From Actinomycetota bacterium (lineage in GTDB: Bacteria > Actinomycetota > Humimicrobiia > Humimicrobiales > Humimicrobiaceae), in assembly GCA_023380915.1 (NCBI GenBank), contig JAMCSM010000107.1, positions 573 through 15,760 of the forward strand: a stretch of 15,188 nucleotides of DNA, written 5' to 3'. How positions within the stretch are numbered: position 1 is the first letter of the stretch; each line of letters starts with the position of its first letter. Under the pieces are notes generated by a model, which saw nothing but the letters and a program-made list of their open reading frames with translations, was not told where the DNA came from and made no database searches. A program made the translations under genes and the position numbers. Shown here one piece after another: positions 1 to 7,265 of the stretch.

Positions 1-2
1 CA

Positions 3-533
3 GGAGATATCGTAAGATTTGAAAAATTATTTCAAAGAGATAAAGACCCCTGGAATTTTTCCACTTCTAAATATGAAAAAAATCGGTTCAATACAATTTT
101 GGAATTTGTTAAGATGATAAAACCCCAAAGTATTTTAGAACTGGGTTGTGCTGAAGGACACCTGACAAAACAACTTTTTTCTATCTGCTCAGATCTTACT
201 GCTGTTGAAATAAGCGAAACTGCTATTCAGAGAGCGGAACAAATGGTACCTGGACCTAAATTCGTATCAGGAGATTTAACTAAAATTAAGTTTACTAAAA
301 AATTTTCTGTTATCCTGGCAGCTGAAGTTTTATATTATCTTAAAGAGGAAGAAATCATAAGATTTATTGAAAATTGCCAGACCGACTATTTACTTATATC
401 AGGTTTTTTTAATCAATATAATCTACTCAGAAAATATGATTTTAAAAAAGTTAAAAACAAGTGGATTTTTCGCTTTGAATTCAGTTTTCCTTTTCTAAAA
501 ATTACTGACATTTATCTTTGGAAGAAAAACTGA
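3..533 (+). CDS. SAM-dependent methyltransferase, NodS-like (5' end outside window)
   Basis: Class I (Rossmann-fold) S-adenosylmethionine methyltransferase. The frame is open from base 3, and the 32 codons before the first in-window start (a TTG at 99) read like real protein: they contain DPWNF and a Tyr-Glu pair typical of the pre-core segment of NodS-like enzymes. I therefore treat the gene as cut by the window edge, with 176 residues visible. Motif I (LELGCAEG) binds SAM. An acidic residue follows the second strand (TAVEIS), a GD motif follows (FVSGDLT), and the core strand AAEVLYYL comes after. The C-terminus is short and ends in basic residues. NodS-type enzymes methylate small sugar or amino substrates, and relatives often sit beside PIG-L deacetylases and family 2 glycosyltransferases, as in this neighbourhood. 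The substrate here is unknown. It converges on the PAP2 gene with only 7 nt between the stop codons and no separate terminator. Confidence 0.85.
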   Translation, partial: GDIVRFEKLFQRDKDPWNFSTSKYEKNRFNTILEFVKMIKPQSILELGCAEGHLTKQLFSICSDLTAVEISETAIQRAEQMVPGPKFVSGDLTKIKFTKKFSVILAAEVLYYLKEEEIIRFIENCQTDYLLISGFFNQYNLLRKYDFKKVKNKWIFRFEFSFPFLKITDIYLWKKN

Positions 534-540
534 TTTAGTT

Positions 541-1257
541 TTATTTTTTGTCTGCTTTTATTAAGCCAAATCTACCATCTATTTTTAAAATAGTAATGAT
601 TATTGTTATCATTACTATTCCCGATGCAAGGCTTGCAAAAACATCACTTGGCCAATGAACACCTAAATAAATTCTTGAAAAACTAATTAAAATTACCAGG
701 GCACATCCCACAAAAATTGACAATATCTTTACAATTTTGCTCTTTGCAAAATCAAAAACAAAATAAAATATTAAGCCATAAAAAGCTATTGAAATAAAGC
801 TGTGACCACTTGGAAAACTAAAGTCTTTTTCTAAAAATAGAAGATATCTAAGTGGAGGACCCTGCCTTTTTATTATATTTTTTGTAATATAAACAAACGT
901 TTCACCTAATATTGTCGAAATAGAAACTGCAATTATTTGCTTCCATTTGCTAAGAATTGCCAGAACAGTTATTATAATAATTGAAAATATTAAAATAGTT
1001 TGCCAGTCTCCAAGGTGAGTTATGCTTAGCATAAATATATTCAAAAATGGATTTCTTATATTCTGGACCCTGTCAAGCATATTTAGATCTAAAACTGCAA
1101 GTGTTTCATTATCAAACAAATCTTCTATAAAGTTGAAGAAAACATAAGTAAAAAAAGATACCAATACAACTCCTGCAGTTAAATAAAGGCCATTTTTAGA
1201 ATTAATATTGAATCTATTTTTTATAAAATTTACAAATTTTGACTGGTTTTTATTCAT
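541..1257 (-). CDS. PAP2-family membrane phosphatase
   Basis: Integral-membrane phosphatidic acid phosphatase type 2 / undecaprenyl-pyrophosphate phosphatase-like protein of 238 residues with about five or six hydrophobic segments. Motif C2 is PSGH, in the stretch SFPSGHS. Motif C3 is SRIYLGVHWPSD, matching SR-x5-H-x3-D exactly, with the nucleophile-type His and the Asp in place. Motif C1 is KNIIKRQGPP, where the usual K-x6-RP reads K-x6-GP, so the conserved Arg is Gly; an Arg lies two residues earlier. Such enzymes dephosphorylate lipid phosphates or diphosphates on the outer face of the cytoplasmic membrane, recycling lipid carriers used for glycan export. The ATG at 1257 has no strong Shine-Dalgarno. 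It lies 98 bp downstream of the GH113-like lipoprotein on the same strand and may be the last gene of that operon. The family call is firm; the substrate is not. Confidence 0.9.
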   Translation of the reverse strand: MNKNQSKFVNFIKNRFNINSKNGLYLTAGVVLVSFFTYVFFNFIEDLFDNETLAVLDLNMLDRVQNIRNPFLNIFMLSITHLGDWQTILIFSIIIITVLAILSKWKQIIAVSISTILGETFVYITKNIIKRQGPPLRYLLFLEKDFSFPSGHSFISIAFYGLIFYFVFDFAKSKIVKILSIFVGCALVILISFSRIYLGVHWPSDVFASLASGIVMITIIITILKIDGRFGLIKADKK

Positions 1258-1355
1258 ATAATATTTACCATAAGATTCTAAGGGAATAAAATAATTTATT
1301 AAAGTAGTAAAATAGAATAATGTTTTTTATAAAAAAACTTATCAAAAAATCTAAG

Positions 1356-2540
1356 CTAACCTCTTCCCTTTCGGAAATTATCCCAGATAATCTTTTCTAC
1401 CAATTTTCCAGGTATAGACCAGGTAGTATCATTTGGGTTAACAATAATTTTTGTCGGCCAGTAAAACCAGAAAACTCCTTCAAACCAAACCTTATTATTA
1501 AAAACATCAAATAATGCCTGAGTAGCATTAGCTTGTTCAGGTTGATCTGGTTTAGTATTTATTGAGTTACCTCCATAAGGAATTGTAGAGCTATAATTCC
1601 AGGGCTCAATGTTGGCACCTACAACACTTCGATAACCAATTTCTAAAAAAATAATCTTTTTTTGAAATTTGTTACTTATGGTTTCTAGCTCCTGGACTAC
1701 ATTGCCCTGGCGGTTATTTTCCCAGCTATTTTTAAGTTCATCCAAAGTCGGATCCTGCTTTTGCGTAAGGTCGAAATATGCTGCTATTCCAATATAGTCC
1801 AGATCCCTCATCCAATCCATTTTAAGGATATTCTGAAATTGCGAATCCTGATACCAGCGATTCATTTTCGCTGTCACAACACCCTTATAGACATCACGGA
1901 CTGCTTTCACAACTATTCTCCATTCATCATTTTTGCCCCAAACTGAGGACAATTCATTAGCAATGGAAAAAAGATCAACGTTTTCACTATCAGCAATTTT
2001 TGCATAATGCAGGATTGCTTCCTCATAAGAATTGAACCAATCCTTCTCACTGGAAGGTTTTATAACACCTGCCCAAATCTTATCGTTATCAACTATAAGA
2101 TGAGGCATCAATGAGACTTTTTTACCACTTTTATGTATTTGTTTTATCAATGCAATTAAAGACGCATCCTGTGATTCATCAATTGTCACTTCATTAGAAT
2201 CAATCTTTGACTGGTAAATAAAAAAGCGAAGCTGTACCCAATTTATTTCCTTTATATTAAGAAGAGTTTCTAAAGACTTAGAAGCTTCCATATCGGAATA
2301 TGAAACTGGAAAAGGATAGAAGTCTATGCCTCTAAAATTCAGAAGACTTGATCCACTGGAAGTTAAAGTACTTTGCGTGCTCTCAGGTGAAGTGGTTGTT
2401 GGGGGCTGACTTTCAATGCTATTTGTTTTTATTGTTTCTGAAATTGATGTGGAAGCATCATTAGTTTTACAACTAATAAATGTTAGAGCAATAATTAAAG
2501 AAATTACAATAAGACTAAAAAACCATTTTTTATTTCTCAT
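1356..2540 (-). CDS. GH113-like TIM-barrel glycoside hydrolase lipoprotein
   Basis: Exported lipoprotein of 394 residues. There is a basic N-terminus and hydrophobic core, then a lipobox-like FISC with Cys24 as the probable lipidated residue. A Ser/Thr-rich linker spans about 25-66. The rest reads as a (beta/alpha)8 barrel starting at FRGIDFYPFP (69-78). In this family type the acid/base Glu follows Asn at the end of strand 4: here IANEL, Glu196. The nucleophile is on strand 7: here FLEIGYR, Glu300. KVSLMPHLIV (141-150) and EGVFWFYWP (354-362) are the expected strand 3 and strand 8 signatures. Relatives include endo-beta-mannanases, but specificity cannot be read from sequence. The start codon overlaps the stop of the glycosyltransferase gene by 4 nt (ATGA), implying translational coupling. 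I infer a hydrolase or editing enzyme acting on the glycan made by that transferase, similar in role to hydrolases encoded with other polysaccharide synthases. Confidence 0.83.
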   Translation of the reverse strand: MRNKKWFFSLIVISLIIALTFISCKTNDASTSISETIKTNSIESQPPTTTSPESTQSTLTSSGSSLLNFRGIDFYPFPVSYSDMEASKSLETLLNIKEINWVQLRFFIYQSKIDSNEVTIDESQDASLIALIKQIHKSGKKVSLMPHLIVDNDKIWAGVIKPSSEKDWFNSYEEAILHYAKIADSENVDLFSIANELSSVWGKNDEWRIVVKAVRDVYKGVVTAKMNRWYQDSQFQNILKMDWMRDLDYIGIAAYFDLTQKQDPTLDELKNSWENNRQGNVVQELETISNKFQKKIIFLEIGYRSVVGANIEPWNYSSTIPYGGNSINTKPDQPEQANATQALFDVFNNKVWFEGVFWFYWPTKIIVNPNDTTWSIPGKLVEKIIWDNFRKGRG

Positions 2541-3889
2541 TTTTTCTCCCCTGCGGCAACTGAAAAATCTCCATTGTGTAAAGTTTTAGTATTAGCCCAC
2601 GATCTTACAGTCAGACTTGTCAATCCCACCCAGAGCCAGTGAAATTCAAAGAACCAGTAAAAAAAACAAAAAAGTAAAATTTTTTTTCTTTCATACCTTC
2701 TAGATTTTAGTAAAATAAAGATTAGCAGAATGAGAAAAATTAAAGCCAAACCGACCCATAAAAAAATTTCCGGACTCCATATCGATACCTGCCCAGTAAA
2801 AAAGTAAAACAGGTATAGAAAAGTAGATATCCACCATGCAGCTATTGAAAGGGGTGAAAGACGGTAAATATAATCTATAAAATTTCCATAATTGGCTAGA
2901 TTTTCCCAGAATAGCTGCAAATAACCTTTTACCCATCGCCTTCTTTGGCGGATCATATCTGACCATGTCACGGGTTTTTCATCATATGTTTTTAGATTAT
3001 CAGCATAACAGAATTTTTTCTTTTTTAGTGAATAACGAATTGAAAGTTCAAAATCTTCAATTAGTGAATTATTCCAGCCACCCATTTCCAAAAGGTCTTT
3101 TTTCCTTAAAATAGCTCCTGTTCCTGCCATAAAACAATTAAGTCCTAGGACTTGCCTACCAAAACATGAGATTTCATTAAAAATATTACATTCCAATCCT
3201 ATTATTAAAGATAACCATGAAGCATTGGGGTTGCTGGCCGATACTTCTGATTGTATACCAGCTACTGCCGGATCCTCAAAATAAACAATAGATTTTTTCA
3301 AAAAATCTGGATCCTTAATACGGTTGTCAGCATCAAATTGAGCTACAATCTCTCCTTCTGCTACCTGCAGCCCTCTATTTAAAGCCAATGCTTTTCCAGC
3401 ACCTTCTGTAGTGTATTCTATTACCTTTATCTTTTTATTTCCAATTTCTCTTGCCCTCCGGGCGGTAGCATCAGTGCAATTATGGGCAATTACCAGTACT
3501 TCAAAGTTAATATAACTTTGAGAAATCAGATCCAAAAGAATATTTTTTATAACACTTTCTTCATTGTAGGCAGGAATAATAATAGAAATCATTTTATCGC
3601 AAGAATCAAATTTTAAATTTGGTTTTGGTTTATAAAAAATTCCCGAAATTCCCATAAAGAGCCATATAAACATAGGGAGATAAATCAATAAAATGCAAAG
3701 ACCTAGAAGATATGGAAACTGTACATTAAGTATGGGAAAATGAAAAAATGAAGCGTAAAACGCATGTTTTGTAACGATTTGATAAATAGTAGCAAATAAG
3801 ATAAAAATAACAAATAATCCAACTGTTAAAACGAAAGTTAAATAAAAGATATCTTTAATCTTTGCAATACCTAATTTTTTCCTGATCAA
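2537..3889 (-). CDS. Processive family 2 glycosyltransferase (polysaccharide synthase type)
   Basis: Membrane glycosyltransferase of 450 residues with the BcsA/PgaC/NodC-like layout. Two hydrophobic segments (about 13-38 and 60-86) precede a cytoplasmic GT-A domain. This starts at ISIIIPAYNEE (101-111), has FDADN with the DxD metal/nucleotide-sugar site at Asp186-Asp188, the catalytic-base region IEDFE (Glu278-Asp279), and the processivity motif QRRRW (315-319). Three further hydrophobic segments follow (about 347-367, 374-394 and 406-427). The QxxRW motif marks synthases that extend beta-linked polymers and often translocate them. The start is TTG at 3889, with a weak purine stretch upstream. 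The next in-frame ATG is at residue 100, inside the catalytic core, so TTG is preferred. It begins 31 nt after the carbohydrate-binding-like protein and its stop overlaps the GH113-like lipoprotein start. This is the probable core enzyme of the locus; polymer identity is unknown. Confidence 0.92.
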   Translation of the reverse strand: MIRKKLGIAKIKDIFYLTFVLTVGLFVIFILFATIYQIVTKHAFYASFFHFPILNVQFPYLLGLCILLIYLPMFIWLFMGISGIFYKPKPNLKFDSCDKMISIIIPAYNEESVIKNILLDLISQSYINFEVLVIAHNCTDATARRAREIGNKKIKVIEYTTEGAGKALALNRGLQVAEGEIVAQFDADNRIKDPDFLKKSIVYFEDPAVAGIQSEVSASNPNASWLSLIIGLECNIFNEISCFGRQVLGLNCFMAGTGAILRKKDLLEMGGWNNSLIEDFELSIRYSLKKKKFCYADNLKTYDEKPVTWSDMIRQRRRWVKGYLQLFWENLANYGNFIDYIYRLSPLSIAAWWISTFLYLFYFFTGQVSIWSPEIFLWVGLALIFLILLIFILLKSRRYERKKILLFCFFYWFFEFHWLWVGLTSLTVRSWANTKTLHNGDFSVAAGEKK

Positions 3890-3920
3890 TTTAAACCACT
3901 TCTTTTTATAAAATAAATGA

Positions 3921-4868
3921 TTAAAAACTTAAAAACTGTATCTCACCAAAAAAAGCATCATCAATATTAACCTTTCCGGTTCCCTGCAGAGCAATTACAG
4001 GATCGCCCAAGATTACATCATCCGGAGCTTTTGCTATTAAATTATATTTCATCCATCTACCATAACTTGTGCCGATTATCCAGGGCCCATAACAAGCATA
4101 TGAAGGATAGATTCTTTTTCCCTTTTTTTTGTTTTTAAAATCGTCATTTCGAAAAAATTGCTGAATGAGCCTTACGCCGTTTCCATCATTAACACTGTAG
4201 TTTATCCAAAAGGAAAGGAGGTAATATCTTCCAGATATTACTCTTGGTTTAAACTTTATAAAAGGTACAGCCAATGCTCCGTCATCAAGCCTGTCTTTTC
4301 CTATGATTTTAAAACTCCATTTTCCGCTTCTTGATAAAGTATTATCGCACAAAAATTCAGGTTTGCCTGCAAATATTTCATTACCCCAGGGTAAGGGGCG
4401 AAAACCATATTTGTCTGAAAAATAATCTTTTAAATAATAAATTTTTTCAAAGCTTACATTAGCATTGGAAAACTCTGTTGGATGGTTTTCAAGAATTACA
4501 AACGGTGCATTAATTTCTATAGGTTGCAGTAGAATTGGTTGAAGAGTATCAGCAGTGGTTTGGTTAAAATAACTATGATGAATAGGTAACCCCTCAATAT
4601 TATCTTTAAAATTACTGATAGTTTTGGTATTAAGGTTATTCTTTTTAACATTAAGGGTATCAACATTAATATCAATATCATGATTTTTGGTTGAGTAACT
4701 TTCTAGTGCTCGTGCATAATGTACCCCATTAGTTTTTAAATGCAAACCAGGTATAGGTTTATTGGTGTGCACAAAAACAGGTATTAGGCTAAGGCCCAGT
4801 ATAAGGGAAAATCCTGATACTATAAGGATCCTTTTTACTCTGTTCCAATTCTTATATTTAATTTTCAT
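3921..4868 (-). CDS. Membrane-anchored protein with C-terminal carbohydrate-binding-like (jelly-roll) domain
   Basis: 315 residues from the ATG at 4868. An in-frame TTG three codons upstream is possible but has no better ribosome-binding site. A basic start (KIKYKNWNRVKR) precedes one hydrophobic segment (14-33), so the bulk is extracytoplasmic. Residues 40-125 are polar, Asn/Thr-rich and unrecognised. Residues about 165-312 resemble a beta-sandwich carbohydrate-binding module: SRSGKWSFKI, then SGRYYLLSFWIN, and the closing KYNLIAKAP...VNIDDAFFGE, typical of CBM4/9-like or galactose-binding-like folds. No catalytic motif is visible. It sits directly upstream of the family 2 glycosyltransferase (31 nt) and downstream of the broken propeller-like gene (56 nt), so I infer a surface glycan-binding or polymer-export accessory role. 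The fold assignment comes from pattern only. Confidence 0.7.
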   Translation of the reverse strand: MKIKYKNWNRVKRILIVSGFSLILGLSLIPVFVHTNKPIPGLHLKTNGVHYARALESYSTKNHDIDINVDTLNVKKNNLNTKTISNFKDNIEGLPIHHSYFNQTTADTLQPILLQPIEINAPFVILENHPTEFSNANVSFEKIYYLKDYFSDKYGFRPLPWGNEIFAGKPEFLCDNTLSRSGKWSFKIIGKDRLDDGALAVPFIKFKPRVISGRYYLLSFWINYSVNDGNGVRLIQQFFRNDDFKNKKKGKRIYPSYACYGPWIIGTSYGRWMKYNLIAKAPDDVILGDPVIALQGTGKVNIDDAFFGEIQFLSF

Positions 4869-4924
4869 ATATATCAACTACATTTCTTTAACTAATATTT
4901 ACTAATTTTAAAAGTCAAAATTTT

Positions 4925-6017
4925 TCAAATTGGATTATCCCTTGAAATTATATTATCATTTGAATCCCTAAAATAGATTTTAGCCCCGCTTATGCCAATA
5001 AATTTCAAATCTTTGTCTAATGGGATTTTCTTATTGGTGTCATCTGCTAAATTTATTAAATAATTACCGTAAACAAGATAAACTCCTATCTTGTCAGCAT
5101 ATATTTCTTCATAAAGCGGGTCATTCAAGCTTATTATTTTTTCAATCTTTTCATTTTTCAAAACATATGCTGTGCTTTTTTTATCCAGTGATTGAACGTA
5201 TATATTATCGTTCGAATCACAGCCAAGCAATCGTATTTTTTTCTTATTAAAGCCTTCTATGGGTTGAGGATAGCAAAAAAGATTATTGTTGTAATCTTCA
5301 TAATATAGAGTAAAAGTATTGTTTAATAAAACCATATTATTTATTGTATTTTTTAGGTTTATTGTTTTCACTCTTTTCATAATATTAAGGTAATACAAGG
5401 TATTAATTAAGCTGCTGCCATTACTGCCTTCGATGTTAAAAAAAATAAGATTTGTCAAAGATGAATAATCGATATGTTTTATAGTTGTACCTGCGGTTAT
5501 ATTTATTGTTTTTTGTAAGGTTTCTATATTATTTACAATATCATACGATTTTACATTTAAAGAAGCCCCTTTTAAAGTAAAATAAATAATGATATCTCGG
5601 TCATTCATCAGTTTAAAATTGGTAACAGTGCCATTGTCTGAGACCTTATTGATTAAGGAATCAGTGGAAATGTCTTTTATGTTAATCTCATTTCTATAAA
5701 GATATGTGCAGTATTTTCCGTCATAAGAAAATTAAATATAAGAATGATATATTTATTGCATCGTAAGGTACGTTTGTGAGTTTACCCCCTGACATATTTT
5801 TTGTATCTGCGGAATTTACACTTGATGCAGTCGCGTTGCTTGATTCAGTCACACTTTTTATATTTGCAACATCATCTGCATGCATAACAATAGAATTATT
5901 TATAATAAAGATAACTGAAAAAGAAATAATAGCAGCAAAAATTGCATATATTCCTGTTAATAATACTATTTTTTTAAATTGTTTTTGTGATTTAATTATT
6001 TTTCTATCCGTCTTCAT
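4925..6017 (-). pseudogene. Disrupted membrane-anchored propeller-like protein (frameshifted paralogue of 14007-15140)
   Basis: Two frames together match the intact 377-residue protein at 14007-15140 from end to end. Residues 1-92 (6017 down to about 5745) carry the N-terminal membrane anchor and Ser/Thr/Asn-rich linker, ending DAINISF. The frame then runs into a TGA at 5721-5723. The other frame resumes SYDGKYC and continues to the stop at 4925. Alignment with the intact copy shows a 13-nt insertion (TTCTTATATTTAA on the coding strand, 5732-5744), which shifts the frame by one. A separate downstream protein could start at ATG 5608 (227 aa) but has no visible ribosome-binding site and would lack a membrane anchor. 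The rest of the gene has no other stop and keeps normal codon use, so the lesion looks recent, or it could be an assembly error. It starts 19 nt after the NAGPA-type gene. The function of the intact form is unknown. Confidence 0.8.
5732..5744 (-). other. 13-bp insertion causing the frameshift
   Basis: Relative to the second copy (near 14327), the coding strand carries 13 extra bases between ATATCA and TTTTCTTATGAC. The insert contains TTCTTAT, which recurs 15 nt downstream, so an imperfect local duplication or replication slippage is possible. Exact placement may shift by a base or two. Confidence 0.7.
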
Positions 6018-6036
6018 ACAGTAAACCCATATAGCT

Positions 6037-7077
6037 TTATGGCATGACTAAAAAAGCACTTGGTATTGAGCGCTCCCCTGTTATATCACATGGTCTATTG
6101 ATAGTTTTGCCCTGATAATTCAAAGTCGCTGATGAACCGCCGTCAAGATTTGCGGCATTATAAGCTCCATACTTTAGAAAAATATCCTGGACATCCATAT
6201 AATTTGCGCCGTAGCTGTATAACTGACGGCCATCGATTACCAGCAGTAGAATTGTACCGTCTTTTTTTTGCGCTATTGCACTTCGCGGCGCAAGATAAGT
6301 GCCTCCCTTTTTCACAAGTGGCTTTCCATTTAATATAAGTGCCGGTCCAAAAGAAATAGCACATCTTAAATTACTATTATTTATCTGGTCAAGATCCATT
6401 GAGTTACTGATAACAAGGATATTATCATTGCTAAAGCCTATTACGCTGAATGTCTTAAGTCCGTTTTGTATAAATTTGATTTTTCCGTTTTCAATAACAA
6501 TTCCATCAGGTTTTGCACCCGTACCTGTTAAATTGTCATCTAAAAAGCCTCCTGCATTTATACCGCCAATAGCCTTATATATATTCACTATTTCACTAAG
6601 GGGGGCGCCAACCTGCCCAAGTTTGGGTGCCAGTCCGAGGGTAACCTTTGATGGGTCGCTAACCTCCATAAGCTTGCCCTTAAAATTAGTACCGGTTATG
6701 TCAATAATATTTATTCCAGTTATATCTTTAACTTGCATCTCTTTGCTGTTTTGAGATTCCAGGACTTGATTAGTACTATCAGACTGAACAGTATTGTCTT
6801 TTTGTACTTTTATATTACTTAAATTTTCTTTATCATCCCTTACAACTGAATTGGTTTTAGCTAAAATATTGTTTATATCACCTTTGCTCAGAAACCATGT
6901 TGCAAAATATTTATTACTCTTTGTAGCCATTGACATTGCCACAATATCATATTTTAGTTTTACAAAAGGCCCGTGATAAATGAATATAATTGCAAAAAAA
7001 GATAGAAACACAAGCATGCAAATCATGAAATGAAGAAAATAAAAAGTTATGGAATTTGGTTTGGTCTTATGTTTCAA
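6037..7077 (-). CDS. Membrane-anchored phosphodiester glycosidase (NAGPA)-domain protein, copy 1
   Basis: 346 residues from a TTG at 7077, preceded by a GGGAG Shine-Dalgarno at about 7088-7092; the second copy also starts with TTG. One hydrophobic segment (about 10-33) anchors the protein, followed by a polar linker (85-118). Residues about 125-346 form the NAGPA / DUF2233-type domain found in N-acetylglucosamine-1-phosphodiester alpha-N-acetylglucosaminidase and in bacterial exopolysaccharide proteins. Signatures are GGINAGGF (171-178), the SFGPALILNG strand (242-251), APRSAIAQ (263-270), IDGRQ (281-285) and NLDGGSS (310-316). Members cleave sugar-phosphodiester linkages, so it may trim or modify a phosphate-containing envelope glycan. 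It leads the set of genes followed by the broken propeller-like gene (19 nt gap), the carbohydrate-binding-like protein and the glycosyltransferase. By hand count it shares about 266 of 346 residues with copy 2, without gaps. Confidence 0.88.
   Translation of the reverse strand: MKHKTKPNSITFYFLHFMICMLVFLSFFAIIFIYHGPFVKLKYDIVAMSMATKSNKYFATWFLSKGDINNILAKTNSVVRDDKENLSNIKVQKDNTVQSDSTNQVLESQNSKEMQVKDITGINIIDITGTNFKGKLMEVSDPSKVTLGLAPKLGQVGAPLSEIVNIYKAIGGINAGGFLDDNLTGTGAKPDGIVIENGKIKFIQNGLKTFSVIGFSNDNILVISNSMDLDQINNSNLRCAISFGPALILNGKPLVKKGGTYLAPRSAIAQKKDGTILLLVIDGRQLYSYGANYMDVQDIFLKYGAYNAANLDGGSSATLNYQGKTINRPCDITGERSIPSAFLVMP
6680..6808 (-). repeat. 129-bp perfect inverted repeat, copy 1 (partner 13195-13323)
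   Basis: Base-by-base comparison shows complete identity to the reverse complement of 13195-13323, with a mismatch at each border (6809 and 6679). The tract encodes residues 91-132 of the NAGPA-type protein, that is the linker and the start of the domain. Flanking coding sequence is clearly diverged, including at third codon positions. This makes the tract a candidate gene-conversion or recombination site. Confidence 0.9.
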
Positions 7078-7095
7078 AGTTTATATTCTCCCAAC

Positions 7096-7118
7096 GAATT
7101 TTCATTTACTGAAAATTC
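7096..7118. repeat. 8-bp inverted repeat upstream of NAGPA-type copy 1
   Basis: GAATTTTC, a 7-nt spacer, then GAAAATTC forms a perfect dyad. It lies 19 nt upstream of the TTG start, immediately before the Shine-Dalgarno (in the minus-strand sense). It could be an operator or an mRNA hairpin affecting initiation. Chance occurrence in AT-rich DNA is also plausible. No equivalent is seen upstream of copy 2. Confidence 0.35.
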
Positions 7119-7265
7119 AATATATTAGCATATAAAGATGAATTTTTTATGAAGATTCTCCATTAACTTCTCGTACATAATCTTGATTATTTAGCCTATA
7201 ACTTTTTATTTGCAAGCGTGATGAGTCAGAAGCTGCCCTATAAATATTGCAACTTTAAAAATATA

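Noticed and set aside
1322..1338. 7-bp stem (GTTTTTT ... AAAAAAC) between the GH113-like and PAP2 genes as a terminator
   Set aside because: Almost purely A/T pairs and a 3-nt loop; such dyads are expected by chance in this DNA.
1320..1514. 64-codon plus-strand frame over the end of the GH113-like gene
   Set aside because: It overlaps the conserved strand-8 region of the lipoprotein in antisense and has no Shine-Dalgarno.
2700..2966. 88-codon second minus-strand frame inside the glycosyltransferase gene
   Set aside because: It lies fully within the transmembrane and QxxRW-coding region of the real gene, in another frame.
5721..5744. Programmed ribosomal frameshift as an explanation for the split propeller-like gene
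   Set aside because: There is no slippery heptamer with downstream structure; a 13-bp insertion relative to the intact copy explains the shift.
6299..6754. 151-codon open frame on the plus strand opposite NAGPA-type copy 1
   Set aside because: It is antisense to a well-supported conserved domain. The similar antisense frame at 13249-13482 is explained by the duplicated sense gene.
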